64,000 nucleotides of DNA from Nocardia tengchongensis (lineage in GTDB: Bacteria; Actinomycetota; Actinomycetes; Mycobacteriales; Mycobacteriaceae): NCBI RefSeq assembly GCF_018362975.1, contig NZ_CP074371.1, forward strand, positions 6,076,001 through 6,140,000, read 5' to 3'. Below, one piece after another: positions 9,996 through 17,815 of the stretch. Under the pieces are notes generated by a model. It saw only the letters and a list, made by a program, of their open reading frames with translations. It was not told the origin of the DNA and searched no databases. The first letter of the stretch is position 1. Each line of letters starts with the position of its first letter. The position numbers and the translations under genes are program-made.

Positions 9996-10982
9996 TCAAG
10001 CAATCTTCTGCGTGTCGGCCTCGATCGGCTGCCCGTTGTAGAAGGCGACCAGGTCCCGGATGGTCTGCTCGGCGGGCCGCGGACGGTAGCCGAGTTCCTC
10101 GGTGGCCTTGGTGCGCTCGACGATCGGGGCGGCCAGCAGCGCGCCCATGGCCGCCTTGGAGATGCGGTCGCTGCCGAAGGCCTTGGCCACCGGCTCCATG
10201 ACCGGCATGCAGGCGTTGATCACCTTGGCCGGAATGGCGAAGGCGGGCTTCATCTTCCCGTTCACCTCGGCGGCGGTGCGGGTGGCCTGGAACATGTCGG
10301 TGAAGTGGCCACCGAGCAGGTAGTTCTCGCCGGTGCGGCCGCGCTCGCCGGCCAGCACCAGGCCGGAGGCGACGTCGCGCACGTCGACCAGGTCGAAGCC
10401 GCCGCTGATCATGACCGGCACGCGGCCCCGGGCGGCGTCCCACAGCGTGGTGTTGATGCGCGAGTTGGTGTTGTCGATCGGGCCGTACACACCGGTCGGG
10501 TTGCAGATGACCGCGTCCAGGCCCTTGTCGATGACCGAGCGCAGCTCGATCTCGCCCTGCCACTTGGACCGGTCGTACACCGGCAGATCCGGGTCGATCG
10601 AGCGCGGCGAGCGCTCGTTGATGACGCCGCCGCAGGAGTACTGGTTGAACGCGTGGATGGAGCTGGTGTGCACCATGCGGCGCACGCCGACCTCGAGCGC
10701 GGCCTCGGCGACCACGCGGACGCCCTCGGTGTTGACGCGCCAGGCGACGTCGTTCTTGTGGGCCAGGGTGATCAGCGCGACCAGGTGGTAGACCACCTCG
10801 GCGCCGTCGAGCGCGGCACGCATCGAGACCGGGTCCAGCACATCACCATTGACCCAGGTGACCCCGGGCGCGGCGGCACCGGCCACCCGGTCGATGGCGG
10901 TGATCTCGTGACCGCGATCGGTGAGCTGGCGAAGCAAGTTGGTGCCAAGGAACCCGGCGGCGCCGGTGACTGCGACCTTCAT
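9996..10982 (-). CDS. NAD(P)-dependent epimerase/dehydratase (extended SDR, 3beta-HSD-like)
   Basis: 328 residues with the N-terminal Rossmann motif TGAAGFLG, a central YDRSK matching the extended-SDR YxxxK, and a C-terminal substrate-binding region. Related proteins act as sugar epimerases, dihydroflavonol-type reductases or 3beta-hydroxysteroid dehydrogenases. The start lies 13 bp from a perfect KstR-type operator at 10996-11009. By inference this points to a role in steroid or lipid catabolism. Catalytic direction and substrate cannot be read from the sequence. Confidence 0.75.
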   Translation of the reverse strand: MKVAVTGAAGFLGTNLLRQLTDRGHEITAIDRVAGAAAPGVTWVNGDVLDPVSMRAALDGAEVVYHLVALITLAHKNDVAWRVNTEGVRVVAEAALEVGVRRMVHTSSIHAFNQYSCGGVINERSPRSIDPDLPVYDRSKWQGEIELRSVIDKGLDAVICNPTGVYGPIDNTNSRINTTLWDAARGRVPVMISGGFDLVDVRDVASGLVLAGERGRTGENYLLGGHFTDMFQATRTAAEVNGKMKPAFAIPAKVINACMPVMEPVAKAFGSDRISKAAMGALLAAPIVERTKATEELGYRPRPAEQTIRDLVAFYNGQPIEADTQKIA

Positions 10983-10995
10983 GGTCAGAAGAATA

Positions 10996-11009
10996 TAGAA
11001 CTTGTTCTA
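10996..11009. promoter_or_regulatory. KstR-like operator (perfect 14-bp palindrome)
   Basis: TAGAACTTGTTCTA fits the published KstR consensus TnnAACnnGTTnnA at every fixed position and is a perfect palindrome. KstR is the TetR-family repressor of cholesterol catabolism in mycobacteria and relatives. The site is 13 bp upstream of the leftward epimerase start, a repressing position. Confidence 0.65.
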
Positions 11010-11163
11010 ATTTGCAAGAACGGTCACATTACGGACCGGATGCGGAGGGGGTCACACCCGACGCCGGCGACAGGCCGGAGTGGCCGCGCACGCCACGCCG
11101 GGCTGGACGCTCGAAGGGTTATATTCGGCACCCGCATGTCCATGACGATAGGGGGGCGCTGAA

Positions 11164-11493
11164 ATGGCCGATCTCTCGGTCGACACCGGTGCGGTCCGCA
11201 CCTTCGCCGCGACGCAGGACAGCGTCGCCGCGGACATCGCCGCCCAGGGCGGCCTCGACACGGTGTTCCACGTCGCCGCCATGACTCCCGTCTTCGGGCT
11301 CATCGGTGCGGACTTCCTGGCCAACTTCGCCGTCGCCGAACTACTCCACGATCGCGACATCAACGCCCTCTCCGGCCGCTTCGCCAAGCTCGGGCAGGCC
11401 GCGTTCGGCTCGGCCGCCACCTACGCCACAACCGACGCCGAGTTCGCCGGCGGGTTACACGCGGCCGCCGGGGAGATCGGCGAACAGGCATGA
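11164..11493 (+). CDS. EspC-like ESX (type VII) secretion target
   Basis: 109 residues, nearly all helical, with a short loop and no Cys. The segment YATTD near residue 87 matches the general type VII secretion signal YxxxD/E. N-terminal ADLSVDTGAVRTFAATQDSVA resembles the EspC/WXG100-like family used in ESX-1-associated substrates. The start follows a GGGGGC element. The downstream gene overlaps it by 4 bp (ATGA at 11490), so the two are translationally coupled, as expected for a secreted pair. No ESX core genes (EccC, EccD) are in the window. Confidence 0.65.
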   Translation: MADLSVDTGAVRTFAATQDSVAADIAAQGGLDTVFHVAAMTPVFGLIGADFLANFAVAELLHDRDINALSGRFAKLGQAAFGSAATYATTDAEFAGGLHAAAGEIGEQA

Positions 11494-12704
11494 GACCCAG
11501 CGACTCCGGCGTGATCGGAGTCGGCCCAGCCGGACCGGACACCAGCGCACCGCGAGTGGACTCGGTCGAAGTCGGCTCGCCGAGCCCGATTCCGGACCTG
11601 CCGCCGTTGCCCGCCGATCCGGTCGGCGATCTCATGAAGGGCCTCGCGGTGCCCGCGGTCCCCGGACTGGACGCGCTGTTCGCACCCTTCCTGCAATTGC
11701 TCCAAAGCTTCGGCACCGGCGTGCTGGGTCAGCTGAATCCGGCCACGCTCCTCAGCGCCGGTTCGACGGTGATCGAGGCCGCCGTGCAGGTCGGCGGCGG
11801 CGCACTCGATACCGTCGAATCCCTGTGGCAGGGAAAGGCTTCCCAGAGTGCGCAGGAATCCGGCAGACAGGCCGGGGCCCACGGCCAGGAGACCACCCAG
11901 CGCGGTTTCGACCTGTCGGCGATCACCGATCAGGCCGCGGCCGTGGTGGAGCGGGGCAATATCCAGCTCCACGCCATCGCCCAGGCTTTCACCGCGGAGG
12001 CCACCGCACTGGCCCCGCTGATCGTCACCCCGCTCGGCCAGACCACCCTGATCGCGTCGGCGACCCGCCATCTCGGCGAGGCCGTCGCGGTCGCGAACGC
12101 CACGCACGGCGAGCTGTCGGTCTGCACCGCGCAGGTGCAGGGCCTGATCGGACAGCTGGTCGGCCAGGGCGGCGGCCCGAATCCGGCGGAGGTCGCCCAG
12201 GCGCTGGCACAGAATGTGGGCCAGCCGATTCTGGAGCAGGTGCGGGAGCTGCTCGAAAGCGGCTTACTGGCCGTGACCCCCGATGACACTGCGAAGAACG
12301 AACCCACCGGCAGGCTCCCCGATACCTCGACGGCCGGGCTCGGTGGGGGTGGCGGTGGCCTCGGAAGTGGCGGCGGCCCGGGCGGTCTCGGCGGCGGCCT
12401 GCCGTCGACACCCGGCCCGGGCTCCTCGATCCCCGGCGGCAAGCTCGCCACCCCCGCCAATCCGTTCGGCGCGGGCGCAGCGGGCATCCCGGGTCTGGGC
12501 GGACCAGCCGGTTCGGGTTTCCTCGGCTCCCCCGCCGCGGCGGGCAGGGGCGGCGCGGGCGAAGCGCAGCACGGTCGCACGGTGCAGCCGCACCAGAGCC
12601 CCACGGCCGAAAGCGAACTCACGGGCAATCTGGGCACCTTCGCCCCCGGGGTCATCGGCGATATCGAGGAGCCGGGCGACAGGGGCGACGCAGACCAGGT
12701 CTGA
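11490..12704 (+). CDS. Large ESX-associated protein with a Gly/Pro-rich C-terminus
   Basis: 404 residues. The first 45 are Pro-rich, then comes a mainly helical region to about residue 260 (with VIEAAVQVGG and LTQAF-type amphipathic helices), and a low-complexity tail rich in GGG, PG and SP from about 275. Lack of a Sec signal and its coupling to the EspC-like gene suggest it is the partner or co-substrate of a type VII system, similar in layout to PPE/EspB-like proteins, though no PPE motif is present. I do not recognise a named family. A strong hairpin follows the stop. Confidence 0.6.
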   Translation: MRPSDSGVIGVGPAGPDTSAPRVDSVEVGSPSPIPDLPPLPADPVGDLMKGLAVPAVPGLDALFAPFLQLLQSFGTGVLGQLNPATLLSAGSTVIEAAVQVGGGALDTVESLWQGKASQSAQESGRQAGAHGQETTQRGFDLSAITDQAAAVVERGNIQLHAIAQAFTAEATALAPLIVTPLGQTTLIASATRHLGEAVAVANATHGELSVCTAQVQGLIGQLVGQGGGPNPAEVAQALAQNVGQPILEQVRELLESGLLAVTPDDTAKNEPTGRLPDTSTAGLGGGGGGLGSGGGPGGLGGGLPSTPGPGSSIPGGKLATPANPFGAGAAGIPGLGGPAGSGFLGSPAAAGRGGAGEAQHGRTVQPHQSPTAESELTGNLGTFAPGVIGDIEEPGDRGDADQV

Positions 12705-12754
12705 TCGCACTGCGGCGCAACATCGTCAGTGCGCGACGTCCCGCGGACACAAGA

Positions 12755-12796
12755 ATGCCGCGGTGATCCGGACGGGTACCCGGACCACCGCGGCAT
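12755..12796. terminator. Bidirectional terminator hairpin
   Basis: An 11-bp perfect outer stem (ATGCCGCGGTG with CACCGCGGCAT), one mismatch, then a 5-bp inner stem (TCCGG with CCGGA) and an 8-nt loop. It lies between the convergent ESX-associated gene and the SDR gene. Confidence 0.75.
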
Positions 12797-12876
12797 CGGT
12801 GGAGACCGATATGCGGATGTACACCCCGCGGGCTCGGCCACCGTTTCAGGGCGCGCGGTGGGCACGCCGCGGTGGA

Positions 12877-13626
12877 TTACACCGCGGTCGGCCGCGCCTG
12901 CGCGTCGACTCCGCCGTCGATGACGAACTGGGCGCCGTGGATGAACCCGGCCTGCGGACCGACCAGGTAGACGATGAGGGAGGCGATTTCCTCGGGCTCG
13001 CCGTTGCGGCCGATGGGCGCGGTGAAGTTGCGGATCGCGTCGCCGTAGCGCGGATCGTCCAGGCCGGCCTGCAGCAGCGGGGTGTCGACGCTGCCGGGGG
13101 CGACGGTGTTGAGGCGCACGCCGGCGGCACCCCACTCCACGGCGCGCTCGCGCACCGCGACGGTGACGGCGTTCTTGGAGGCGGCGTAGGCGTAGCTGCC
13201 CGCGTAATCGCCGGCCTGGGCGAAGGCCTCGGCCTCGGCGCCCTTGGCGATCGGGTTGTCCTCCCACTTGAGGTGGGTGGAGGCGACCGACGAAACCACC
13301 ACGGCCGCAGGGTTTTCGCCCTTGCGCAGGGCGGGCAGCAGCGCGTCGAGCAGGGCCACGGTGGCCCGGTAGTTGATTTCCACGATCAGGTTGGGGTCGG
13401 GCACCTGGGGGCCGACGCCGGCGCAGAGGATCAGTCCGTCGAGGGTGCCGCCGGAGCGTTCCAGGACGGCTTCGACGGCCGCGGCGCGTGCGGCGGCGTC
13501 GGTGAGGTCGACGGTGATGTCGGCGTTGCGCAGGTCGATCCCGATGATGTCGTGTCCGGCGGCGCGCAGGGCGGCGGCGGTGGCCGCGCCGATGCCGGAC
13601 CCGGAGCCGGTGATGGCGATCGTCAT
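12877..13626 (-). CDS. Short-chain dehydrogenase/reductase, 3alpha-hydroxysteroid dehydrogenase-like
   Basis: 249 residues from ATG 13626 (MTIAITG). The cofactor motif is TGSGSGIG and the catalytic residues are Ser in VVVSSVAS and YAASK. The run from EEIASLIVYLVGP to FIHGAQFVIDGG is the classical SDR C-terminus. Best overall resemblance is to bacterial 3alpha-HSD/carbonyl reductase-type enzymes, which oxidise hydroxysteroids. An upstream half-site (TTAGAACAA, 13635-13643) resembles half of a KstR operator, and the neighbouring genes carry fuller sites. The substrate is inferred from context only. Confidence 0.75.
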   Translation of the reverse strand: MTIAITGSGSGIGAATAAALRAAGHDIIGIDLRNADITVDLTDAAARAAAVEAVLERSGGTLDGLILCAGVGPQVPDPNLIVEINYRATVALLDALLPALRKGENPAAVVVSSVASTHLKWEDNPIAKGAEAEAFAQAGDYAGSYAYAASKNAVTVAVRERAVEWGAAGVRLNTVAPGSVDTPLLQAGLDDPRYGDAIRNFTAPIGRNGEPEEIASLIVYLVGPQAGFIHGAQFVIDGGVDAQARPTAV

Positions 13627-13777
13627 GACGCGATTAGAACAAGAGGCAGAACAATCGGGCAAGACCTACTCACCGGTCATCTCGGCTACCGGGATCATCG
13701 CGGGTCGAGCGACGGCCGGGTGGACCGACTGCCCGAATCTAGTGCCTTTCCGCGAGCTTGCGGCTAGCATCAGCTAC

Positions 13778-13801
13778 AAAACTAGAATCGGTTCTAGTTT
13801 T
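13778..13801. promoter_or_regulatory. KstR-like operator (10-bp arms, one mismatch to consensus)
   Basis: Arms AAAACTAGAA and TTCTAGTTTT flank TCGG, a perfect 10-bp inverted repeat. The core (13783-13796) fits TnnAACnnGTTnnA except for T in place of C in the left half. It lies 34 bp before the ATG of the LLM oxidoreductase and is the second such site within 3 kb. Confidence 0.5.
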
Positions 13802-13835
13802 TTTTGGCACTGGCTCACTGTCGAGAGGACGATCG

Positions 13836-14708
13836 ATGCGCTTCACCTACGCGGAGGCGATGACCAACCCGGATTACTACATTCCGCTGGCACAGGCCGC
13901 CGAGGCCGCCGGGTTCCACAGCATCACCGTGGCCGACAGCATCGCGTACCCGGCCGAGTCGGATTCGAAGTATCCCTACACCGCGGACGGCAATCGCGAG
14001 TTCCTCGACGGTAAGCCGTTCATCGAGACCTTCGTGCTGTCGGCGGCCATCGCCGCGGCCACTACCACGCTGCGCCTGACCCCGTTCGTGCTCAAGCTGC
14101 CGATCCGCCCGCCGGTGCTGGTGGCCAAGCAGGCCAGTTCGCTGGCGCGACTGAGCAACAACCGTTTCGCCCTCGGCGTCGGCATCAGCCCGTGGCCGGA
14201 GGACTTCGAGATCATGGGCGTCCCGTTCGAGAAGCGCGGCAAGCGCATCGACGAGTGCATCGAGATCGTGCGCGGCCTGTCCACCGGTGAGTACTTCGAG
14301 TACCACGGCGAGTTCTACGACATCCCGAAGATCAAGCTCACCCCCGCCCCGACCGAGCCGCTGCCGATCCTGCTCGGCGGCCACAGCGATGCCGCGCTGC
14401 GCCGCGCGGTGCGCCTGTGCGACGGCTGGATGCACGCCGGTGGCAACGCCGAGGAGCTCGACAAGTACCTGGCCCGCATTAATGAACTGCGCGCCGAGCG
14501 CGACCACAAGGGCGACTTCGAGATTCACGCGGTCTCCTACGACGGCTACACCCCCGACGGTGTGAAGCGCTGCGAGGAGAAGGGCATCACCGACCTGATC
14601 GTCGGCTTCCGCAACTCCTACGCCAAGGAGCACGACACCGAAACCCTGGAAGAGAAGATCACCAAGATCAAGTGGTACGGCGACAACGTGATCGCCAAGC
14701 TGGCCTGA
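13836..14708 (+). CDS. LLM-class (F420- or flavin-dependent) oxidoreductase
   Basis: 290 residues of luciferase-like monooxygenase fold. Landmarks are the N-terminal LAQAAEAAGFHSITVADS, the mid-section FALGVGISPWPEDFEIMGVPF (residues ~125-145, quoted in part) and LPILLGGHSDAALRRAV, which is a hallmark of mycobacterial F420-dependent members. GAGAGGA precedes the ATG at 13836. A KstR-like operator is directly upstream, so by inference it belongs with steroid or lipid catabolism. A hairpin terminator follows. Confidence 0.8.
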   Translation: MRFTYAEAMTNPDYYIPLAQAAEAAGFHSITVADSIAYPAESDSKYPYTADGNREFLDGKPFIETFVLSAAIAAATTTLRLTPFVLKLPIRPPVLVAKQASSLARLSNNRFALGVGISPWPEDFEIMGVPFEKRGKRIDECIEIVRGLSTGEYFEYHGEFYDIPKIKLTPAPTEPLPILLGGHSDAALRRAVRLCDGWMHAGGNAEELDKYLARINELRAERDHKGDFEIHAVSYDGYTPDGVKRCEEKGITDLIVGFRNSYAKEHDTETLEEKITKIKWYGDNVIAKLA

Positions 14709-14714
14709 TGATCC

Positions 14715-14745
14715 GGCCACCCCGGCCGCGATGGCCGGGGCGGCC
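14715..14745. terminator. Hairpin terminator
   Basis: Stem GGCC-A-CCCCGGCC against GGCCGGGG-C-GGCC with loop GCGAT, 12 pairs with one mismatch. It lies between the LLM gene (stop 14708) and the convergent TROVE remnant (stop 14773). Confidence 0.65.
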
Positions 14746-14772
14746 CTCTCCTGCGCAGCTGTCGCAACCGAA

Positions 14773-15587
14773 CTAGAAGGGCCAGTCGCAGTTCTCGCCG
14801 CGTTCCAGCAGCGGGATCATCGCGAACGCACGGTCCGAGAGGCCACCGAAGGTGTGCCGGTTCGGTCCGCCCGCGGCGTGGCCGTGCTGGTAGCCGGCGA
14901 GGTTCCAGGTGTACAACGGGACCTGTTGCGGCATAGCGGATCCGGGATCGCCGCCCCAGCCGTCCCGCTCGTCGGTGAGGATGACCACCCGGTCGTGCCG
15001 GTCGAATGTCGCCCGCACGGTGCCCGCGGTATTCGTACCGCCACCGATGAAGAACCCGCCGGACTTCCAGCGCTCCAACGACTTCAGCAGTGACTCCCCG
15101 CTCTGCAGCGGGAACGGCAGGCCGTGATTCGAGTACGAGATCACGTCGGCGCGTGCACACCGGCGCGCCAGCGCGAGACCGAAGATCGTCGCCGCGTCCC
15201 ATCGCATCAGGGTGCCGTCCTTGCTGAATCCCGCGTGCATCGAACCGGAGGTGTCGATCAGGATCAGGGTGCGCCCGGGCAGCGCCGGAATGTTGGACAC
15301 CGCCGCATCGAGCGCCTTCTCCAGCGCATACGCCCAGCGCAGCGAAGGCGCGGCCCGATACGCGGACAGATACCGCATCGGCAGCTGACGGGACTTGGCC
15401 ACCTGCTCCGGATCCATCAGGCGCGCAGCGACCTTCGCGGCAACCTCATCGGATACGCCTGCCTGTCATTCTTCGCTGATCTTGCGTATCCCGGTGCGCC
15501 CTCGAAGGTTTTACTTGGTGGGATGCGCTCGGATTCAATCGGCGATGCTGCCGCTGGCCGGACTACGGCTGCGTTGAACGTAGCCAT
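14773..15587 (-). pseudogene. Ro60/TROVE-domain protein with a large internal deletion
   Basis: The N-terminus starts at ATG 15587 (MATFNAAVVRPAASPIESER) and reaches the motif TFEGAPGYARSAKND, which opens actinobacterial TROVE proteins. At about 15463 it jumps, out of frame, to QAGVSDEVAAKVAARLMDPE, which in full-length relatives lies just before the C-terminal von Willebrand A-like domain. That domain is complete here, with DTSGSM (MIDAS-type) followed by the rest to NCDWPF. Full-length relatives are roughly 500 or more residues, so the HEAT-repeat RNA-binding ring, about half the protein, is gone. A C-terminal piece could still be made from ATG 15417. Ro60 proteins bind Y RNAs and misfolded RNA. 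A Y RNA candidate lies just upstream on the same strand. Confidence 0.8.
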
Positions 15588-16241
15588 GTCTCTCGATATC
15601 TCCTGCCGGGATCCTTACGAATGGGGGCGACTTCGGGGTTGTTCAGGTGCTGATAGTTCGTGGTCAACGAGTGGCAATTCGGGCAGAGAAGCCTGAGCTC
15701 GGCGGGTCGGTTGCGCGCGCGGTCACCGGTGATGTGATCGACATGAAGCGGAACGCGCTTACTGACGGGATTGACACGATCCCAGCCGCACTCCTCGCAC
15801 GCCTGCCCCCGAAGCTGCACCAACGCTTGCCGAATCCGGTGATCGGGCTTGCTATCGAGCGTCGTGCCTGACTGCTCTCCTGATAGCCAAGCTTTCAGCC
15901 AGCGCACGAAACCGCCTGTCCGCTCGTACCGATCCTCGTTGTAGCAGGTCCATGAAACAATAGGGGCCGCGTAGGTTCCGCCGGTCCCGCTCTATCGTTC
16001 CGCAGCGTTGACATGGGGATATTGGGCTCCGGCGAAGCTGATCTGCGCAGGCGCGGCTACACGATTGCGCGCCTCTCGTTCGAATTACCGTCCCGCAGTT
16101 GGGGCATGGGCGCGGGCGGCGTCGGCTCGAGGCGCGCTGCTCTCCTGTACCGCGCAGATGACACGCATTCGAGCAGAACCGCTTGTTGGAAGTGGTTGCT
16201 CCGCACTGCTCGCACGGATGCGGCGGGAAGCGTGCCGCCAT
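15563..16241 (-). CDS. HNH endonuclease with N-terminal zinc ribbons (one-base frameshift)
   Basis: Starts at ATG 16241 after AGGA. The first part has paired Cys motifs (CEQCG, CSNAC, CPNCG, CSRAC, CQRCG), the pattern of zinc-ribbon DNA-binding modules. At the A-run 15955-15957 the frame shifts. Removing one A restores GPYCSWTCYNEDRYERTGG and joins the C-terminal HNH domain: CEECGW, then LHVDHITGD with the catalytic His-Asp-His region, then LRLLCPNCHSLT. Such proteins occur in phages and mobile elements. Its stop lies 25 bp inside the start of the TROVE gene, so the two are translationally overlapped. Local base composition is visibly less GC-rich than the neighbours, which suggests transfer. 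Confidence 0.7.
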
Positions 16242-16304
16242 GTCCTGTCCACCCCTTCATCAGTAAGGCGGCACAGCGTTCAGAGTGTGCGTGAAGGGCC
16301 GGAG

Positions 16305-16425
16305 AAAAAGCGGCGAAGGACTTGTCGAATGCTCTCCCGGGCTGAGCTACGGGAGCATGCTCCCGGCGGGATTCGAACCCGCGTTACCCCTGTTGGAGAG
16401 GGAAGTAGCTCCCACCTACGCACCG
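16305..16425 (-). ncRNA. YrlA-like Y RNA candidate: circularly permuted tRNA-like RNA
   Basis: Reading leftward, the order is: an anticodon-arm-like hairpin (16403-16387, stem UCCCU/AGGGG, loop CTCCAAC), a 4-nt variable segment, a canonical T arm GCGGGTTCGAATCCCGC (16382-16366), and a 3' acceptor strand plus discriminator A. This is followed directly by the 5' acceptor strand (together CGGGAGCATGCTCCCG, 16365-16350), TA, and a D arm (16347-16331; GCTC, loop AGCCCGGGA, GAGC). Placing the second block first gives a perfect 73-nt cloverleaf with anticodon CCA. Outer strands CGGTG..AGG (16425-16415) and CCT.CGCCG (16319-16311) can close a stem, followed by TTTTT. Bacterial Y RNAs of the YrlA type have this permuted tRNA-like module and sit next to TROVE genes. 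Confidence 0.65.
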
Positions 16426-16604
16426 GGCGATCATCACGTTCTGAAGTTTGTGCTCCCGAGAAATCATCGTCGGGCCTACGGATCTCATACCGAATGTGAA
16501 GTAAGGCCGGACTTCCGCACCGGAAGTACGCCCACCGTATGCGAGGGCCGGCAGCGGTGCCAAACCATTTATGACCGTGCCGATTACCGATCGGGTCGAG
16601 TGGA

Positions 16605-17606
16605 TCACGACCGCTTGGCGAAGCCCAGGTCGATCACGGCGTCGCGCTCACTCACGAGTTCGGCGACGCTGTGATCGATTCGGGTGCGGGCGAATTCGCT
16701 GATCTCGAGGTCGGGGACGATGGTGTACTCGCCGTTGGCGCAGGTGACCGGGAACGAGCTGATCAGGCCCTCGGGGACGCCGTAGGAGCCGTCCGAGGGG
16801 ACGGCCATCGAGGTCCAGTCGCCGGGTGCGGTGCCCAGCACCCAGTCGTGGACGTGGTCGATGGCGGCGCTGGCCGCGCTCGCGGCCGAGGAGGCGCCGC
16901 GGGCCTTGATGATGGCGGTGCCGCGCTGCTGGACGGTCGGGACGAAGTCGTCGGTGACCCAGGCCGGATCGTCGATGACGGTGAGCGCGTCGCGGCCGGC
17001 GACGGTGGCGTGCGCCAGGTCGGGGTATTGCGTCGCGGAGTGGTTGCCCCACACCGTGATCCGACCGATGTCGGCGGCCGCGGCCCCGGTCTTCTTGGCC
17101 ACCTGCGCGATGGCGCGGTTGTGGTCGAGCCGGGTGAGGGCGGTGAACCGGTGCGCGGGCACGTCGGGCGCGTTGCTCATCGCGATGTAGGCGTTGGTGT
17201 TGGCGGGGTTTCCGACCACCAGCACCCGAACGTCCTGGGCCGCATTGGCATTGATGGCCGCGCCCTGGTCGGTGAAGATGGGCCCGTTGGCGGCGAGCAG
17301 GTCGGCGCGTTCCATGCCCGCGGTCCGCGGCCGCGAGCCCACCAGGATGGCGACGTTGGCCCCGTCGAATCCGATCCACGGGTCGTCGGCGATGTCGATG
17401 CCCGACAGCAGCGGGAAGGCCCCGTCCTCGAGTTCCATGGCCACCCCCTCGAGCGAGGCGACAGCGGCGGGAATCTCGAGCAGCCGCAGCCGCACCGGCG
17501 TGTGTTCCCCGAGCAGCGCCCCGGACGCGATACGGAACAGCAAACCGTAGGCGATCTGCCCGGCGGCTCCGGTCACGGTGACGGTCACTGGCGCAATATT
17601 GCTCAC
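16605..17606 (-). CDS. mdh: Malate dehydrogenase
   Basis: 333 residues, the length of the cytosolic-type actinobacterial enzyme. The N-terminal NAD-binding motif is [18 protein letters not shown], the substrate-binding arginines are in [20 protein letters not shown] follows, and the catalytic His is in [11 protein letters not shown]. It oxidises malate to oxaloacetate with NAD+ in the TCA cycle. The C-terminus lies next to the island containing the Y RNA, HNH and TROVE genes, so that island ends at a housekeeping gene. A 209-bp spacer separates its start from the next gene and holds no recognisable gene. Confidence 0.95.
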   Translation of the reverse strand: MSNIAPVTVTVTGAAGQIAYGLLFRIASGALLGEHTPVRLRLLEIPAAVASLEGVAMELEDGAFPLLSGIDIADDPWIGFDGANVAILVGSRPRTAGMERADLLAANGPIFTDQGAAINANAAQDVRVLVVGNPANTNAYIAMSNAPDVPAHRFTALTRLDHNRAIAQVAKKTGAAAADIGRITVWGNHSATQYPDLAHATVAGRDALTVIDDPAWVTDDFVPTVQQRGTAIIKARGASSAASAASAAIDHVHDWVLGTAPGDWTSMAVPSDGSYGVPEGLISSFPVTCANGEYTIVPDLEISEFARTRIDHSVAELVSERDAVIDLGFAKRS

Positions 17607-17815
17607 GGCGATCTCCTCGCGATAGCGGCTGATCTCACCCCAACCCTATCGATGCTCACACCCCGCCCGACGAAGCCGTGAGCAACGGAACACGGCCCGC
17701 GCCGCCGCATCACCGACCGGCCCGCAGCGATGCACGGCACGTCAACGAGGGTTTCCACCTGAGCACCGACCCGCCCGGCGCTTGTAGTCCCGCAGGCGCG
17801 GGATCGGTCCGGTCG

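Noticed and set aside
16331..16403. An ordinary tRNA-Trp gene
   Set aside because: The two halves are in the wrong order, with the T-arm block before the D-arm block, so it cannot be a normal tRNA gene; the permuted reading is kept instead.
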